From CAYVXE01 sp964455375 (GTDB lineage: Bacteria > Zhuqueibacterota > Zhuqueibacteria > Oceanimicrobiales > Oceanimicrobiaceae): a stretch of 64,000 nucleotides of DNA. Under the pieces are notes generated by a model, which saw nothing but the letters and a program-made list of their open reading frames with translations, was not told the origin of the DNA and ran no database searches. Where the stretch lies: positions 1-64,000 of the forward strand of contig CAYVXE010000004.1 of the NCBI GenBank assembly GCA_964455375.1, in the 5' to 3' direction. A program made the translations under genes and the position numbers. The stretch's first letter is position 1, and each line of letters opens with the position of its first letter. Shown here in pieces: positions 1-9,059 of this stretch.

Positions 1-163
1 TTCGTTAGTCCTTGTTCTGAAATCGTTTTAGTGCCGAATTTTTTTCTCGCAGAGTGCGCAAAGAATTTACTATCGTTGCTAAGTCAATAACTGAAGGCTT
101 CAAGTAATCAATTTTTTGCTCAGTCGCTATGTTTATTCGAAGTTGAAACTTCAAGACAAGTGT

Positions 164-187
164 GTTCCAAAATAGAAATTTTGGAAC
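164..187 (-). terminator. Hairpin downstream of the TPR lipoprotein gene
   Basis: A perfect 10-bp inverted repeat (GTTCCAAAAT / ATTTTGGAAC) with a 4-nt loop lies about 45 bp after the stop codon of the minus-strand lipoprotein gene. It fits a transcription terminator by position and symmetry, although no long T tract follows it on the minus strand. Confidence 0.5.
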
Positions 188-233
188 AAGAGGGAAAAAA
201 CGTAAATTTTGATTCAATCACAATTTAGGTCAT

Positions 234-1646
234 TTACTTAAAATATTGGGCCACCTGCCTGCCGATGCGCTCACTTATTTTCTGTATCATTTGATCGAGT
301 AAACCGCGCACATCCTGAGGATTCCGTGGAGCATCCAATAACGGGCGTTTGTCTTCCGGTAAATCATAGATACTGCCCTGATAAGCAATCCATACTGCTT
401 CGTCAACCAGCTTATCATTGAATCGTTGTTTGTCCAGGTATTTACCGGTTTCACAATCGAGAATAACATAGTCAACCGTCAATGCTACCGTTCTTTTCCG
501 CACGTGTTCCCGATAAAAAATAGGCTCTTTCTCTTCAACATCTTTTCCCGAGGAATCCTTAACCGTAACGATTTTATCGTATTCGTACTCCGTGACCTTT
601 TCCGGTCTGTCTTTTACTTTTACATTTTTGATTTTACCCCAGATGATAGAATTCAGACCTTCCTTTTTCGCGGCATCCAGCAGTTGGGTTTCACTGATGG
701 AGCCGTAACGTCCCCTTCGGATTCCATTTGTCATGGCGACCGTTTGCGCATGATCCATAAAATCCACAAACTTTAAATTTCGATGCTGGATGGCGGTAAG
801 AATTTCGCTGGCGAGAAAATAGCCATCCACGGGTGATGGGGATTCATTGACAAACGGAACCACCGCTATAAAACGAACGGCTTTCTCGTAAGCACGGTCC
901 GCCCACCGTTGCACATCTTTAAATTCAGGATTCATCTCATTTGCTTTTTCAAATTCCTCAAGAGATTGCCGATATTGCCCTTCCCCAAATAACGCCCGGC
1001 CGTAGACGTAGTGTGCGTTCGCGAGTTTGTTGGTTAACATTTTGTGGCCTGGAGCAATGATCCGCGCCTTGTTATACATCCTTAATGCTTTAATATAGTT
1101 CTCTTCCTCGAGAAAACGGTCACCGGCATTCACAAAAGACTGAATGGCTTTTACAAAGGATTTATTATAATTATCGATAAAATGGTGCGCTTTTAAATAA
1201 GCATTCGCGGCTTTTTGCCACTGTTTGGCCTTAAAGAATTTTTCCCCGTGTGTATAATGATATTCGGCTGCCCGCCGTTTTGCCCGACTAAGCCGCACGT
1301 TCACCTTCACTGTTTCAAAAACGATACCGAATTTTGTGCAGTCTTCCAGAAATTGTTTTAAATGAGCATATCCATCTACCGCAGCGTCCCGGTTTTCTGC
1401 GGTTTCCAAATTTTCAGCCCGCTTCAAAAGTTCCGCGTAAGCAAGCGGGGCGACTCGTTTCAACTGCACCCGGGCGTCTTTGTAATCGGATTTTTCTTTT
1501 AGCGCCTTAATGTCGTATTCCGCGGCCTCCACATAAAGTCCGGATTTTTCATATTCCCCGGCCTGTTTAAACGCCTTTTTTGAGGATGAACAGCCAACGA
1601 TAAAACTCAGTAAGAACAAAAATAAATAGAGTAGATGTTTTTTCAT
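234..1646 (-). CDS. TPR-type lipoprotein, envelope-associated, function unknown
   Basis: A 470-aa product starting at the ATG that directly precedes a lipoprotein signal peptide: MKKHLLYLF, a hydrophobic core, then the lipobox IVGC followed by SSS. A longer in-frame start at 1679 would put 11 polar residues before the signal and is rejected. The first half is rich in helical repeats of TPR character (for example the AKQWQKAANAYLKA and GQYRQSLEEFEKA pieces). The C-terminal half is a mixed domain containing IAVVPFVNESPSP, reminiscent of the CsgG/TolB-type nucleotide-free domains of lipoproteins. It lies 36 bp downstream of sppA on the same strand, so the two are probably co-transcribed. The export signal is clear; the function is not. 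Confidence 0.8.
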   Translation of the reverse strand: MKKHLLYLFLFLLSFIVGCSSSKKAFKQAGEYEKSGLYVEAAEYDIKALKEKSDYKDARVQLKRVAPLAYAELLKRAENLETAENRDAAVDGYAHLKQFLEDCTKFGIVFETVKVNVRLSRAKRRAAEYHYTHGEKFFKAKQWQKAANAYLKAHHFIDNYNKSFVKAIQSFVNAGDRFLEEENYIKALRMYNKARIIAPGHKMLTNKLANAHYVYGRALFGEGQYRQSLEEFEKANEMNPEFKDVQRWADRAYEKAVRFIAVVPFVNESPSPVDGYFLASEILTAIQHRNLKFVDFMDHAQTVAMTNGIRRGRYGSISETQLLDAAKKEGLNSIIWGKIKNVKVKDRPEKVTEYEYDKIVTVKDSSGKDVEEKEPIFYREHVRKRTVALTVDYVILDCETGKYLDKQRFNDKLVDEAVWIAYQGSIYDLPEDKRPLLDAPRNPQDVRGLLDQMIQKISERIGRQVAQYFK

Positions 1647-1682
1647 GACAGAGTCCAAAAATGATTCACAAGTTGCCATTTT

Positions 1683-3485
1683 TCAGTTCACATTGGGAAT
1701 GTCAGTTGCCAAAGCCAGGACATCGCTTTTATTCAAAAGCGCAGCGACAGCAACCTTTTGTAAGAGATTCCTGGTTTCAACAGGTAAGTTTTGTAGTAAA
1801 GAGTTACCGGGGTTTTCGGACGACAGTACTTTTACGACTTTAACGCTGAGTTTCTCGAAGAGCGTTTCAAAAAAGTTCTTCGGTTGTGGATAAACGATCC
1901 ATTGTGTCGGTGCAGAAGCCTCCAGGCCGGCTTTGTTCTTTGCCACTTGCAGAGCCACATCCAGCCCACCCAGCGTATCCACCAGGCCGTACTGCAAAGC
2001 TCGCTTTCCACTCCACACCCGTCCCTGTGCGACTTGATCGATTTCAGTAAATGTTTTATTGCGGCCGTCAGCGGCTTTTGCGACAAAGTATTGGTAGAAA
2101 TCACGGTTCATCTGTTTAAATATTTTCCACTCGCCCGGTGTCAGTGCGCGCTTGTCCGTCATTATATCTGCGTGGTTACCTGTTTTAACCGTTGCCCAGT
2201 CGATACCTAATTTGTTGTAGGTTTCTGATAAATTGAACAGCAGGCTAAGAACGCCAATGGAGCCGGTGATGGTTAGCGGCTGTGCGACGATAGCGTCACT
2301 GCCCATGGAAATCCAGTAACCGCCCGAGGCTGCTACATCGCCCATGGAAATAATCACTGGTTTTTTCTTGCGCAGTTTTTGTACTGCTGCCCAGATGTTA
2401 TCCGATGCGAGGCCGCTGCCACCTGGGCTATCGACTCGCAGTACCACCGCTTTAATTTTGTCGTTCTTTCCGGCCGTTTGCAGCATTTGAATAATCGATT
2501 GCGCGCCCATGGTGCGCCCGCTTAATCCTTCATACCCGCTGGAACCGGACGTAATGGTACCAACGGCATAAATGAGTGCGATTTTTTCTCCTTTATTTAA
2601 TCCGACCTCTGCCGGAGAGATTTTGGCATAGCGCCGGATGTCTATGGTGTGAAGTGTTTCGTTGTCTGTAGCAGATGAATCTGCAGGGTAAATTTTCTGT
2701 TTGATCTCATCGAGGACTTGTGACTCATATTTAAGTCCGGTGACGAAGTTTAAGTTATAAATATCTTCTGCCCTGAAAATACCTTTGTTCAGCCGGTTTG
2801 TAAAATCCTTTCTGGAGAGATCGAATTTCTGACAAACGGCGGTTACGAAGTCATCATTTACGTCGGCAAGAAGTGCTTGGGTGGCTTCCTGTTGGGCCGG
2901 GCTCATGGATTCCCGGGTAAAAATATCCCCGGCACTTTTGTATTTGCCGATTCGTTCCACTTGTGGTTGAACGCCTACTTTTTTGAACAGACGTTTTAGA
3001 AACGGAAGTTCCGCTGCAAAACCGTTTAACTCAGAGCCGGAATGCGGTTGCAGATAAACGTCGTCTGCGGCCAGAGAGAGATAAAGACTCTTCTCATCGC
3101 AGCCGCTCATAAATGTTGTGACAAATTTTCCGGACTTTTTGAAATCCTCTAAAAGCTGCCTGATTTCCTGCGCCTTCGCCCATCCGAGACTCATCCCACC
3201 CAACCGTACATAAATACCCGGAATACGGTGGTCAACTTTGGCCATCTTCAACGCTCTTTGAATGTCGTACATTTGCAGATTGGCTCCTTCAAGCTCCCTG
3301 CCAAATGCACCCCGCGACAATTTTTCCGTGATCAATCCCGATAACGTTATTTTCAACACCGTATTTTTTTGGACAATCGGTTTATCTTCTAAAAGCGATT
3401 TAATGCCTATCAGGAACATGAAGCCAAATAATAGAAAGACGCCCAATAAAACCAAAAAGATAATCCAGCCTTTTTTCTTAGCCAT
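1683..3485 (-). CDS. sppA: Signal peptide peptidase SppA, long (67K) type
   Basis: This serine protease of family S49 cleaves leftover signal peptides in the cytoplasmic membrane. The 600-aa product has an N-terminal membrane anchor (residues 8-28) and two tandem S49 domains, the length expected of the E. coli-like long form. The catalytic pair is visible: the general-base lysine in GKYKSAGD (about K183) in the first domain, and the nucleophile serine in GDVAASGGYW (about S387) in the second, followed by TITGSIGV. The ATG start has GGAGG six bases upstream. It is transcribed toward a TPR lipoprotein gene 36 bp downstream, so the pair probably forms a small envelope operon. Confidence 0.95.
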   Translation of the reverse strand: MAKKKGWIIFLVLLGVFLLFGFMFLIGIKSLLEDKPIVQKNTVLKITLSGLITEKLSRGAFGRELEGANLQMYDIQRALKMAKVDHRIPGIYVRLGGMSLGWAKAQEIRQLLEDFKKSGKFVTTFMSGCDEKSLYLSLAADDVYLQPHSGSELNGFAAELPFLKRLFKKVGVQPQVERIGKYKSAGDIFTRESMSPAQQEATQALLADVNDDFVTAVCQKFDLSRKDFTNRLNKGIFRAEDIYNLNFVTGLKYESQVLDEIKQKIYPADSSATDNETLHTIDIRRYAKISPAEVGLNKGEKIALIYAVGTITSGSSGYEGLSGRTMGAQSIIQMLQTAGKNDKIKAVVLRVDSPGGSGLASDNIWAAVQKLRKKKPVIISMGDVAASGGYWISMGSDAIVAQPLTITGSIGVLSLLFNLSETYNKLGIDWATVKTGNHADIMTDKRALTPGEWKIFKQMNRDFYQYFVAKAADGRNKTFTEIDQVAQGRVWSGKRALQYGLVDTLGGLDVALQVAKNKAGLEASAPTQWIVYPQPKNFFETLFEKLSVKVVKVLSSENPGNSLLQNLPVETRNLLQKVAVAALLNKSDVLALATDIPNVN

Positions 3486-3770
3486 AAAGCCTCCATGGTT
3501 GCAAATATTTGCTTAAAATTGCTATGTGAGTCGTATGTAGAATAGGTAATACTTCAAAAAATCATATTCAACTAAAATATTCATTTCCTGCAATGGGATC
3601 AAATAGTTAAAGAAAATTTAATTTTTGGTTTATATGAATTTGTTTGCTTTGCAAAAGTTTTTTTTTTACTTTTAATAAAATAAACCCGAACATAATACCC
3701 CTCCAAAATCTTTACATTGATAATGGAGGGATAAATCCACAATAAGTCATTCACTAATCCGTAATCCGAC

Positions 3771-5429
3771 GTGACAGAGCAAAATTTTGACGGCATCATT
3801 CCTGAAGCAGCCGATTGGCGTGAAATGAACAATCACGTTCATCAACTGTATCAGCAGGGGCGCTTTGCAGAAGCTGAAAATCTGGCCAGGGAAGCCTTAG
3901 TGGTTGCAGAGCAGTCATTCGAGCCGGAACACCCAAATCTTGCAACCTCTCTGAACAACTTATCTGCTATTTATAAGGCCACGTATAGATTCGAGGAAGC
4001 AGCAGATCTTCAGGAAAAAGCTCTCGATATCCGTGAAAAAACGTTGGGCACCGACCATCCGCAATTTGCCGAGTCGCTCAATAATCTGGCTGTTCTCTAT
4101 AAAAATAAAAAGAAATACGAAGCCGCAGAAACCCTCTACAAAAAGGCGCTTGCATTAAAGGAAAAAATATACGATCAGGATCATCCGGAAGTAGCCATTA
4201 CACTGAACAATTATGCGGCGCTATTGAAAGAGAAGAAGGATTTTCAGCAAGCACTAAATTATTATCAGAGGGCGTTGGAAATTCAGGAAAAACACCTTGG
4301 CAGCGATCATCCGGATCTGGCATCGACGCTGAATAATCTCGCAGGGGTTTACTCGATTCAGGGTGAGCATAACACAGCGGAGACCTATTATAAACGCGCC
4401 ATCGTAATCGTTGAAAAAAAGTTTGGTGAGAACCATCCGGATCTGGCAATTTTGCTGGATAATCTGTCATCCGTTTACCGAAAGAGTGGGTATCTTGACG
4501 AGGTCATTAACGCGCAAAAGAGGGCGCTCAATATAAAAATATATACGTTCGAGAAAAATCATCCCGCAATTTCAAAAGCACAGATTAGTCTGGCAAACAG
4601 CCTGAAAGAAAGCAAAGATTATGCCGATGCGCTGGTTCTTTATGAAGAAGCCCTAGCGTCTCTAAGAAATAGGGGTGATGCAGACCCGGCAAAACTCATA
4701 CAGCCATTAAAAAATTTAGCGGATTTGTATAAAATTCAGAAACGCTTCGATGCAGCAGAACCGCTCCTGAAACAGGTTCTGGAGATTCGGGAAAAGCAGT
4801 ATGGCAACACGCATCTGAGTGTTGCGACGGCTGTGCATCAATTGGCCGAAACTTACCGATTTCAGAACCAATTTAAAAAAGCAGAGCCTCTATTTCAACG
4901 AGCCGTCCTCATTCTCGAAAATATTTTCGGTGAGCAACATGCGAAGTTTATTAATTATATCAGCAAGTTGGCCGGCCTTTACAAAAACCGCACCGAATAC
5001 GAAAAGGCAGAAATGCTTTATACGCGAATCCTTAACATTATGAAAAATTTCCTCGATGAAAATCATCCGAATGTCGCGGCAGCTTTGAATAACCTGGCTG
5101 TCATTTTCGAAGCTGAAGGGAAATATGCAAAGGCAGAAGAAATGCTGGGACAGGCGCTGGAGATTACAGAAAAAAGCTACGGCTCCTATGATCTGCACGT
5201 CTCATCCTGTCTTAACAATTTGGCAGGTTTAAAAGAGTCGCAAAAAAAATATACCGAGGCGGAAACTTTGTATAAACGTTCCTTAAGCATTCGTGAAAAT
5301 GCTTTGGGTAAAGAGCATCCGGATGTCAAAAGTTTACTAAAAGTACTGGAACGTCTACAAAAAAAATCCAAAAAACACGGCAGCGGACTTTCCGGCAAAT
5401 TTAAAAAAATTGTGTCCCCTAAGAAATAA
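3771..5429 (+). CDS. Kinesin-light-chain-type TPR repeat protein
   Basis: The 552-aa protein is built almost entirely of about eleven 42-residue TPR units. Each has the signature of the TPR_10/TPR_12 (kinesin light chain) families: HPxxAxSLNNLAxLYxxxxxYxxAExLYxxAL. Such proteins are soluble scaffolds for protein-protein contacts, often beside signalling modules. There is no signal peptide. The C-terminus is very basic (KKSKKHGSG...KKIVSPKK). The upstream reading-frame start is GTG at 3771, without a clear Shine-Dalgarno sequence; an in-frame ATG at 3825 just before the first repeat is an equally good start. It is a lone plus-strand gene between minus-strand neighbours. The partner is unknown. 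Confidence 0.85.
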   Translation: MTEQNFDGIIPEAADWREMNNHVHQLYQQGRFAEAENLAREALVVAEQSFEPEHPNLATSLNNLSAIYKATYRFEEAADLQEKALDIREKTLGTDHPQFAESLNNLAVLYKNKKKYEAAETLYKKALALKEKIYDQDHPEVAITLNNYAALLKEKKDFQQALNYYQRALEIQEKHLGSDHPDLASTLNNLAGVYSIQGEHNTAETYYKRAIVIVEKKFGENHPDLAILLDNLSSVYRKSGYLDEVINAQKRALNIKIYTFEKNHPAISKAQISLANSLKESKDYADALVLYEEALASLRNRGDADPAKLIQPLKNLADLYKIQKRFDAAEPLLKQVLEIREKQYGNTHLSVATAVHQLAETYRFQNQFKKAEPLFQRAVLILENIFGEQHAKFINYISKLAGLYKNRTEYEKAEMLYTRILNIMKNFLDENHPNVAAALNNLAVIFEAEGKYAKAEEMLGQALEITEKSYGSYDLHVSSCLNNLAGLKESQKKYTEAETLYKRSLSIRENALGKEHPDVKSLLKVLERLQKKSKKHGSGLSGKFKKIVSPKK

Positions 5430-5443
5430 TTTGTTTTGTGAAC

Positions 5444-5833
5444 TCACCGCAATCCGGAGAATCCCTTTCCGTAAGCGTTTATCGCACGAAAGAACAAATA
5501 AACCCCCGCACCAGCAACGACGCCGGAAACGATTGTTTCCTTGCAATCCAGATTTTGTATTTTAACTTTTTCAATCTCACTGAAAGGAATTGCAGTTTTT
5601 GTGCCTTTAAAAAAGGGCGTTGCGGATTGCACGATGATTAAAGAATCCGATTTAACACGATACGTCTGAATTTCCAAAACATTTCCATTCCTTAAAACAA
5701 TTTGCAGACGAGGTTTGTCTCGAGTTTCATTACGTAAATTGTGTTTGTCAAGCGCACGCCAACTGCTGCAAGCCGCTATATTGAACAGAATTGACAATAA
5801 AAAAATCCGGTGAACATTTTTCTTTATTGACAT
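5444..5833 (-). CDS. Small putative lipoprotein, unknown function
   Basis: The 129-aa protein has a short basic N-terminus, a hydrophobic stretch and a lipobox-like IAAC followed by SS, so it is probably a lipoprotein. The middle part (VLRNGNVLEIQTYRVKSDSLI ... IPFSEIEKVKI) looks like a small beta domain of the kind that reports a conversion or localisation string in FCB-type genomes. A glycine/alanine-rich hydrophobic segment near the C-terminus (VSGVVAGAGVYLFF) may be a second membrane contact. The ATG abuts the stop codon of the upstream gene at 5833, so translation is probably coupled. No family was recognised with certainty. Confidence 0.65.
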   Translation of the reverse strand: MSIKKNVHRIFLLSILFNIAACSSWRALDKHNLRNETRDKPRLQIVLRNGNVLEIQTYRVKSDSLIIVQSATPFFKGTKTAIPFSEIEKVKIQNLDCKETIVSGVVAGAGVYLFFRAINAYGKGFSGLR

Positions 5834-6702
5834 CAGAATAGTTTAAATGGTTCATTCGGAATTTTTTCGATATGCAATGGTGAGTTTTTGCTTAAGGAGC
5901 CGCTCAAAAATCTGTAAATCGGGACGGTTGTTGGGAATGCCTTTGACGGCGACACCATTTGGGTGAACGGTAACAGTGCTGTTGAAACTGAAAAATCCCT
6001 TTTTTGTTTTGCCCTGACAATTTGCAAACCGTCTGCCGTGACCAATATTTTTGACTGTACAATACGTCCCTGCCCGATTATCTTGAATAGCATTCCGAGA
6101 ATACCGGATGTCGGTCTGCCTGTTAATCCGCGAATGTCGTCGTAAATGATTATGTCATTCAAGTGCAATAATCTGTAGGTAACGACTCGGTCATTGGTTA
6201 CCTTTAAATGTGGGGTGGCCAGGGTATCTTCAAAACTATATCTGGATGCGGAATTAGCTCCTTTGGGCCAGGTCACACGAACATTCAGCGCAAAAACCGC
6301 TCCTGCTTTCCCATCTTCATTTTTGATTATTCCGGTTTCGCGGCAATCAATCCATTGATCCTGGCCATAAAATTGTGCTAATCTGGCAAAAACAGGAACG
6401 GAAGATTCCGTCAAACCGGTATATAATAAATAAGCCTGAAACCACTCCTTGTGCTTGATGAGTAGTGCAGAATCCTGAAATCCGTGTGACCGTCTGTTGC
6501 GAACCAGATGCAGCAAAACCGCAGCTTGAAAGCGTGCCACATTTGTTGTTGCCGTGACATCATAGCCGGTTTGGGTACGCATGGCGGTGAGAATTTCTTC
6601 AACTGGTATTTGAATGACGGTACTCTTTGTGGGACAAGCAAAAGCGTTCAGTTGGTTTGAACTAATGATGACGGAAAATAATAATAATGGTAATAATTTC
6701 AT
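5833..6702 (-). CDS. Exported protein of unknown function
   Basis: The 289-aa protein has a signal peptide (MKLLPLLLFSVIISSNQLNAFA). The ATG at 6702 is chosen over an in-frame ATG at 6741 because it starts directly at the signal peptide. The body shows no motif that I recognise. It contains RLLHLNDIIIYDDIRGLTGRPTSG and a serine/threonine-rich end, which is consistent with a periplasmic or surface protein. It lies between another exported protein gene (upstream, 38 bp away) and a small lipoprotein gene whose start touches its stop, so these three genes probably form one transcription unit with the phosphatidyltransferase gene at the head. Confidence 0.65.
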   Translation of the reverse strand: MKLLPLLLFSVIISSNQLNAFACPTKSTVIQIPVEEILTAMRTQTGYDVTATTNVARFQAAVLLHLVRNRRSHGFQDSALLIKHKEWFQAYLLYTGLTESSVPVFARLAQFYGQDQWIDCRETGIIKNEDGKAGAVFALNVRVTWPKGANSASRYSFEDTLATPHLKVTNDRVVTYRLLHLNDIIIYDDIRGLTGRPTSGILGMLFKIIGQGRIVQSKILVTADGLQIVRAKQKRDFSVSTALLPFTQMVSPSKAFPTTVPIYRFLSGSLSKNSPLHIEKIPNEPFKLF

Positions 6703-6740
6703 AACCTGCTCACGGGAAAAGAATATTATCTTAAGGTACA

Positions 6741-7352
6741 TTACTTCATACGGCTTTTTTTGAGCTGGAGCCTGAAACCAACCTCGATAAAGAACGCAGA
6801 GTGAAAAGGACTAACCGTATGCACCCTTCCGAAAATTTTGTTGTAAAGCATACTTATTTGCAATCCTGTCGTTTTTCCCGTCGGTACAAAATATGATAGG
6901 CCCGTCTGAATATTGAAATTGACAACCGGAAAGTCACAACATTCACAGTTAATGCAACCTTCATCACAATAATAATGTCCCTTACATGAAACGCCGCGCA
7001 ACACAAATCCCGGATGAAAGTCGAACATGAGCAGCGATTTGCTTTTTGTGTACAATAATCTTTGATAGGCCAATGAAAATGTGCCCAAGACGTAAGCGAT
7101 ATTTTTTTCCTTTCGATACGAGACGCCGTATGACCGAATCCCAAAGTGTGATTTGTGCGTCTCGTCCGGGACATGCCCAAAGTAGAGATCAAAGCTAAAC
7201 GATGGTCGCTTTGCAAGGTCTTTTTTGTGCGATGATAAATATGAGCCGATATGCGCATCAATGGATTGGGCATTCGCAAACTGAATGGCGCTAAGAATGG
7301 ATAGCAGCACAACAAATCGAGTTACCGGCGCGATGCTTTTTAGTATCTTCAT
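6741..7352 (-). CDS. Exported, outer-membrane-like protein of unknown function
   Basis: The 203-aa protein has a good signal peptide ending in ANAQS. The body has alternating hydrophobic/polar strands and aromatic-rich segments (YGVSYRKEKNIAYVLGTFSLAYQ, FFIEVGFRLQLKK) typical of a small beta-barrel whose last strand ends near the C-terminus. A cysteine-rich insertion, CKGHYYCDEGCINCECC (around residues 120-140), has seven cysteines in 17 residues and could form disulfides or bind metal. The start lies two bases after the stop of the CDP-alcohol phosphatidyltransferase gene, implying coupled translation. Confidence 0.65.
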   Translation of the reverse strand: MKILKSIAPVTRFVVLLSILSAIQFANAQSIDAHIGSYLSSHKKDLAKRPSFSFDLYFGHVPDETHKSHFGIRSYGVSYRKEKNIAYVLGTFSLAYQRLLYTKSKSLLMFDFHPGFVLRGVSCKGHYYCDEGCINCECCDFPVVNFNIQTGLSYFVPTGKTTGLQISMLYNKIFGRVHTVSPFHSAFFIEVGFRLQLKKSRMK

Positions 7353-7354
7353 TT

Positions 7355-8044
7355 TTATTTGTGAATCAAACTTTTTTTAATTGTAGTGTGTATTTGGATG
7401 CCTTGTTTAACGGTTGACACCATAAATGTGAGAAACAAGGCAAGTCCTCCCAAAAGGAAAATGCACTCATAAATTGAAATCATCACCACCGGAATGGTAA
7501 ATGCCGGCACGCCCGTAAAATAAACAATGGTGTTCACCACGATTAGCAGCACCCGGACTTCAGTGGGCCCGATGCGGCCAAAAGATAATTTGAACGTGTT
7601 GTTTACATAGATGGTAATGTAGGTATGGATGGAAACCAAAAGATAGCCAACCAAAGCAATTAATGCGAACTTTATGTTGACGTAGGGTGAAAGACCAATT
7701 CCCAGAGCTACCAGAGATTGCGTGAGCGCATCCACGGTGTGGTCGATGAAATAGCCAAATTTTGGCCGCTCAATTTTCCGGTATCGCGCCAATGTGCCGT
7801 CCAGGCTGTCACCGAACCAATTCAGGAGGAGACCAAAGCTGGCCAGCCACAGAAAGTTTTTATTTATATTCGTAAGCCAGTAACTGCTAAAAATTAAGCA
7901 TGCAGCGCCTAACCCCAGACCCGTCATTAAGTCAGGAGTCACCCACGTTGGCAGCTTAGAGACCAGCCATTGCAATGCTGTTTTTTCTGCCCGTCTGAGA
8001 ATTGTTGCATGTAGTCGTTTGTGTTGCAGTGTGTTTTGCTCCAT
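7355..8044 (-). CDS. CDP-alcohol phosphatidyltransferase family protein
   Basis: This is an integral membrane enzyme family that transfers a phosphatidyl group from CDP-diacylglycerol (or a CDP-alcohol) to an alcohol acceptor in phospholipid synthesis. The signature is visible around residues 75-105: D-x2-DG-x2-AR, then G-x3-D-x3-D in GDSLDGTLARY and GYFIDHTVDA. Several hydrophobic segments follow, consistent with about six helices. The length (229 aa) is normal. The ATG is preceded by GAGGTG. The actual substrate (glycerol phosphate, inositol phosphate, serine) cannot be told from the motif. It heads a four-gene minus-strand cluster of exported proteins. Confidence 0.88.
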   Translation of the reverse strand: MEQNTLQHKRLHATILRRAEKTALQWLVSKLPTWVTPDLMTGLGLGAACLIFSSYWLTNINKNFLWLASFGLLLNWFGDSLDGTLARYRKIERPKFGYFIDHTVDALTQSLVALGIGLSPYVNIKFALIALVGYLLVSIHTYITIYVNNTFKLSFGRIGPTEVRVLLIVVNTIVYFTGVPAFTIPVVMISIYECIFLLGGLALFLTFMVSTVKQGIQIHTTIKKSLIHK

Positions 8045-8259
8045 CAGACACCTCTTTGAATTAGTTCATAATAGTCAACATTCTTAATCGTTATTAGGCA
8101 AGAGCCATACCAAACGACGATTAATTTTACTAACTTCTAAATATTTAATTGGTTATAAATCCAAATGATTGTGGGATGTTATGAAGTTTACTTCTTCGAT
8201 GAGAACAAAGTTCACGTATTGTGTGAATTTTGTTCAGGGACTTGTGATCATTGAACAAA

Positions 8260-8883
8260 TCAGGATAGAAAGCCGTTCGCTTGTTTTATCCGGCTGGACC
8301 ACAATAGTTTAGATTTGTGTGGTTTAAGCTCCGGGGCAGAATGCCAGGGAATTTTTCTCCCAAACGAACGTATGGGGTGGGATAGGAATTGATTCAAGCC
8401 GGTTTCATAAACGAATAAGCCGCTAACCGTCAGAACCCGGGCTATTTCTTTTAGGGCCCAGTGATTATGAGAGATGTGGTAACAGGTACCGAAATCAAAA
8501 ACAATATCGAAACACATGTCCGGAAAGGGCAATTTCCTGACATCCTCACAATACAGTTCGGCCTCAACTTCGCGCACTTTCAACCGCCTTTTTGCCCGAT
8601 TGATAAACCGTTGGTTGATGTCGATTCCGACGAATCGAGTTGGTTGGCAAAGAAAGTAAATGGGAACCATGGCAAACCCCTGGCTGCAGCCGATTTCGAG
8701 AATTCGCCTTTTTGACGGTAACCGCAGAGAGCGAACAACCGCTGCCACTTCGAACTTTTCCTGCCAAAGGTTGCGGCGTTTGCTAAATTTGAAGTCTGTA
8801 TAGCCGTTGAAAGGAAATTTATTATTTTGTTGTAAGGATTGAAGTGTTCTTTTGGTTTTCATGCAATTCCCAATGGTAGACAT
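8260..8883 (-). CDS. Class I SAM-dependent methyltransferase
   Basis: The 207-aa protein has a Rossmann-type SAM-binding motif I, ILEIGCSQGFAM (about residues 60-72), the acidic end of motif II in FVGIDINQRFI, and motif IV-like FDIVFDFGTCYHI. This matches the Methyltransf_11/25 group of small-molecule methyltransferases. The substrate cannot be deduced. The start has GAGGAG four bases upstream. The C-terminal part after the core sheet is short and ends in a basic segment (KPHKSKLLWSSRIKQ), so the distal strands may be partly lost. The gene is isolated, with about 215 bp free downstream. Confidence 0.8.
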   Translation of the reverse strand: MSTIGNCMKTKRTLQSLQQNNKFPFNGYTDFKFSKRRNLWQEKFEVAAVVRSLRLPSKRRILEIGCSQGFAMVPIYFLCQPTRFVGIDINQRFINRAKRRLKVREVEAELYCEDVRKLPFPDMCFDIVFDFGTCYHISHNHWALKEIARVLTVSGLFVYETGLNQFLSHPIRSFGRKIPWHSAPELKPHKSKLLWSSRIKQANGFLS

Positions 8884-8937
8884 TAGGCTCCTCTATTTTT
8901 TAACCCACAGGCAGTGCAACCATAATGCCAAAACGAG

Positions 8938-8972
8938 AAACAGCTAAACGGAGCAGATCCATTTAGCTGTTT
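8938..8972 (-). terminator. Rho-independent-like terminator, possibly bidirectional
   Basis: An 11-bp perfect stem, AAACAGCTAAA / TTTAGCTGTTT, with a 13-nt loop lies between the end of the exported-protein gene at 9060 and the start of the methyltransferase gene. T-rich stretches flank it on both strands, so it most likely ends transcription of the gene at 9060-9893. Confidence 0.65.
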
Positions 8973-9059
8973 TTAAAAAACTTATTTAATATGCGAAAGG
9001 ACGGTGCAAATGAGTCATTCAACAATAATCAATGAATCGTGAATCAGCTTTACAGAGAA

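Noticed and set aside
5..217. Minus-strand open frame of 70 codons, with a segment (KFQLRINIATEQKIDYLK) faintly like the end of a four-helix-bundle (23S intervening sequence) protein
   Set aside because: It runs through the terminator hairpin of the lipoprotein gene and lacks a ribosome-binding site; at best it is an eroded fragment.
3771..5429. DNA repeat array or CRISPR-like periodicity
   Set aside because: The periodicity is 126 bp and reflects 42-residue TPR units of a protein, with diverged codons.
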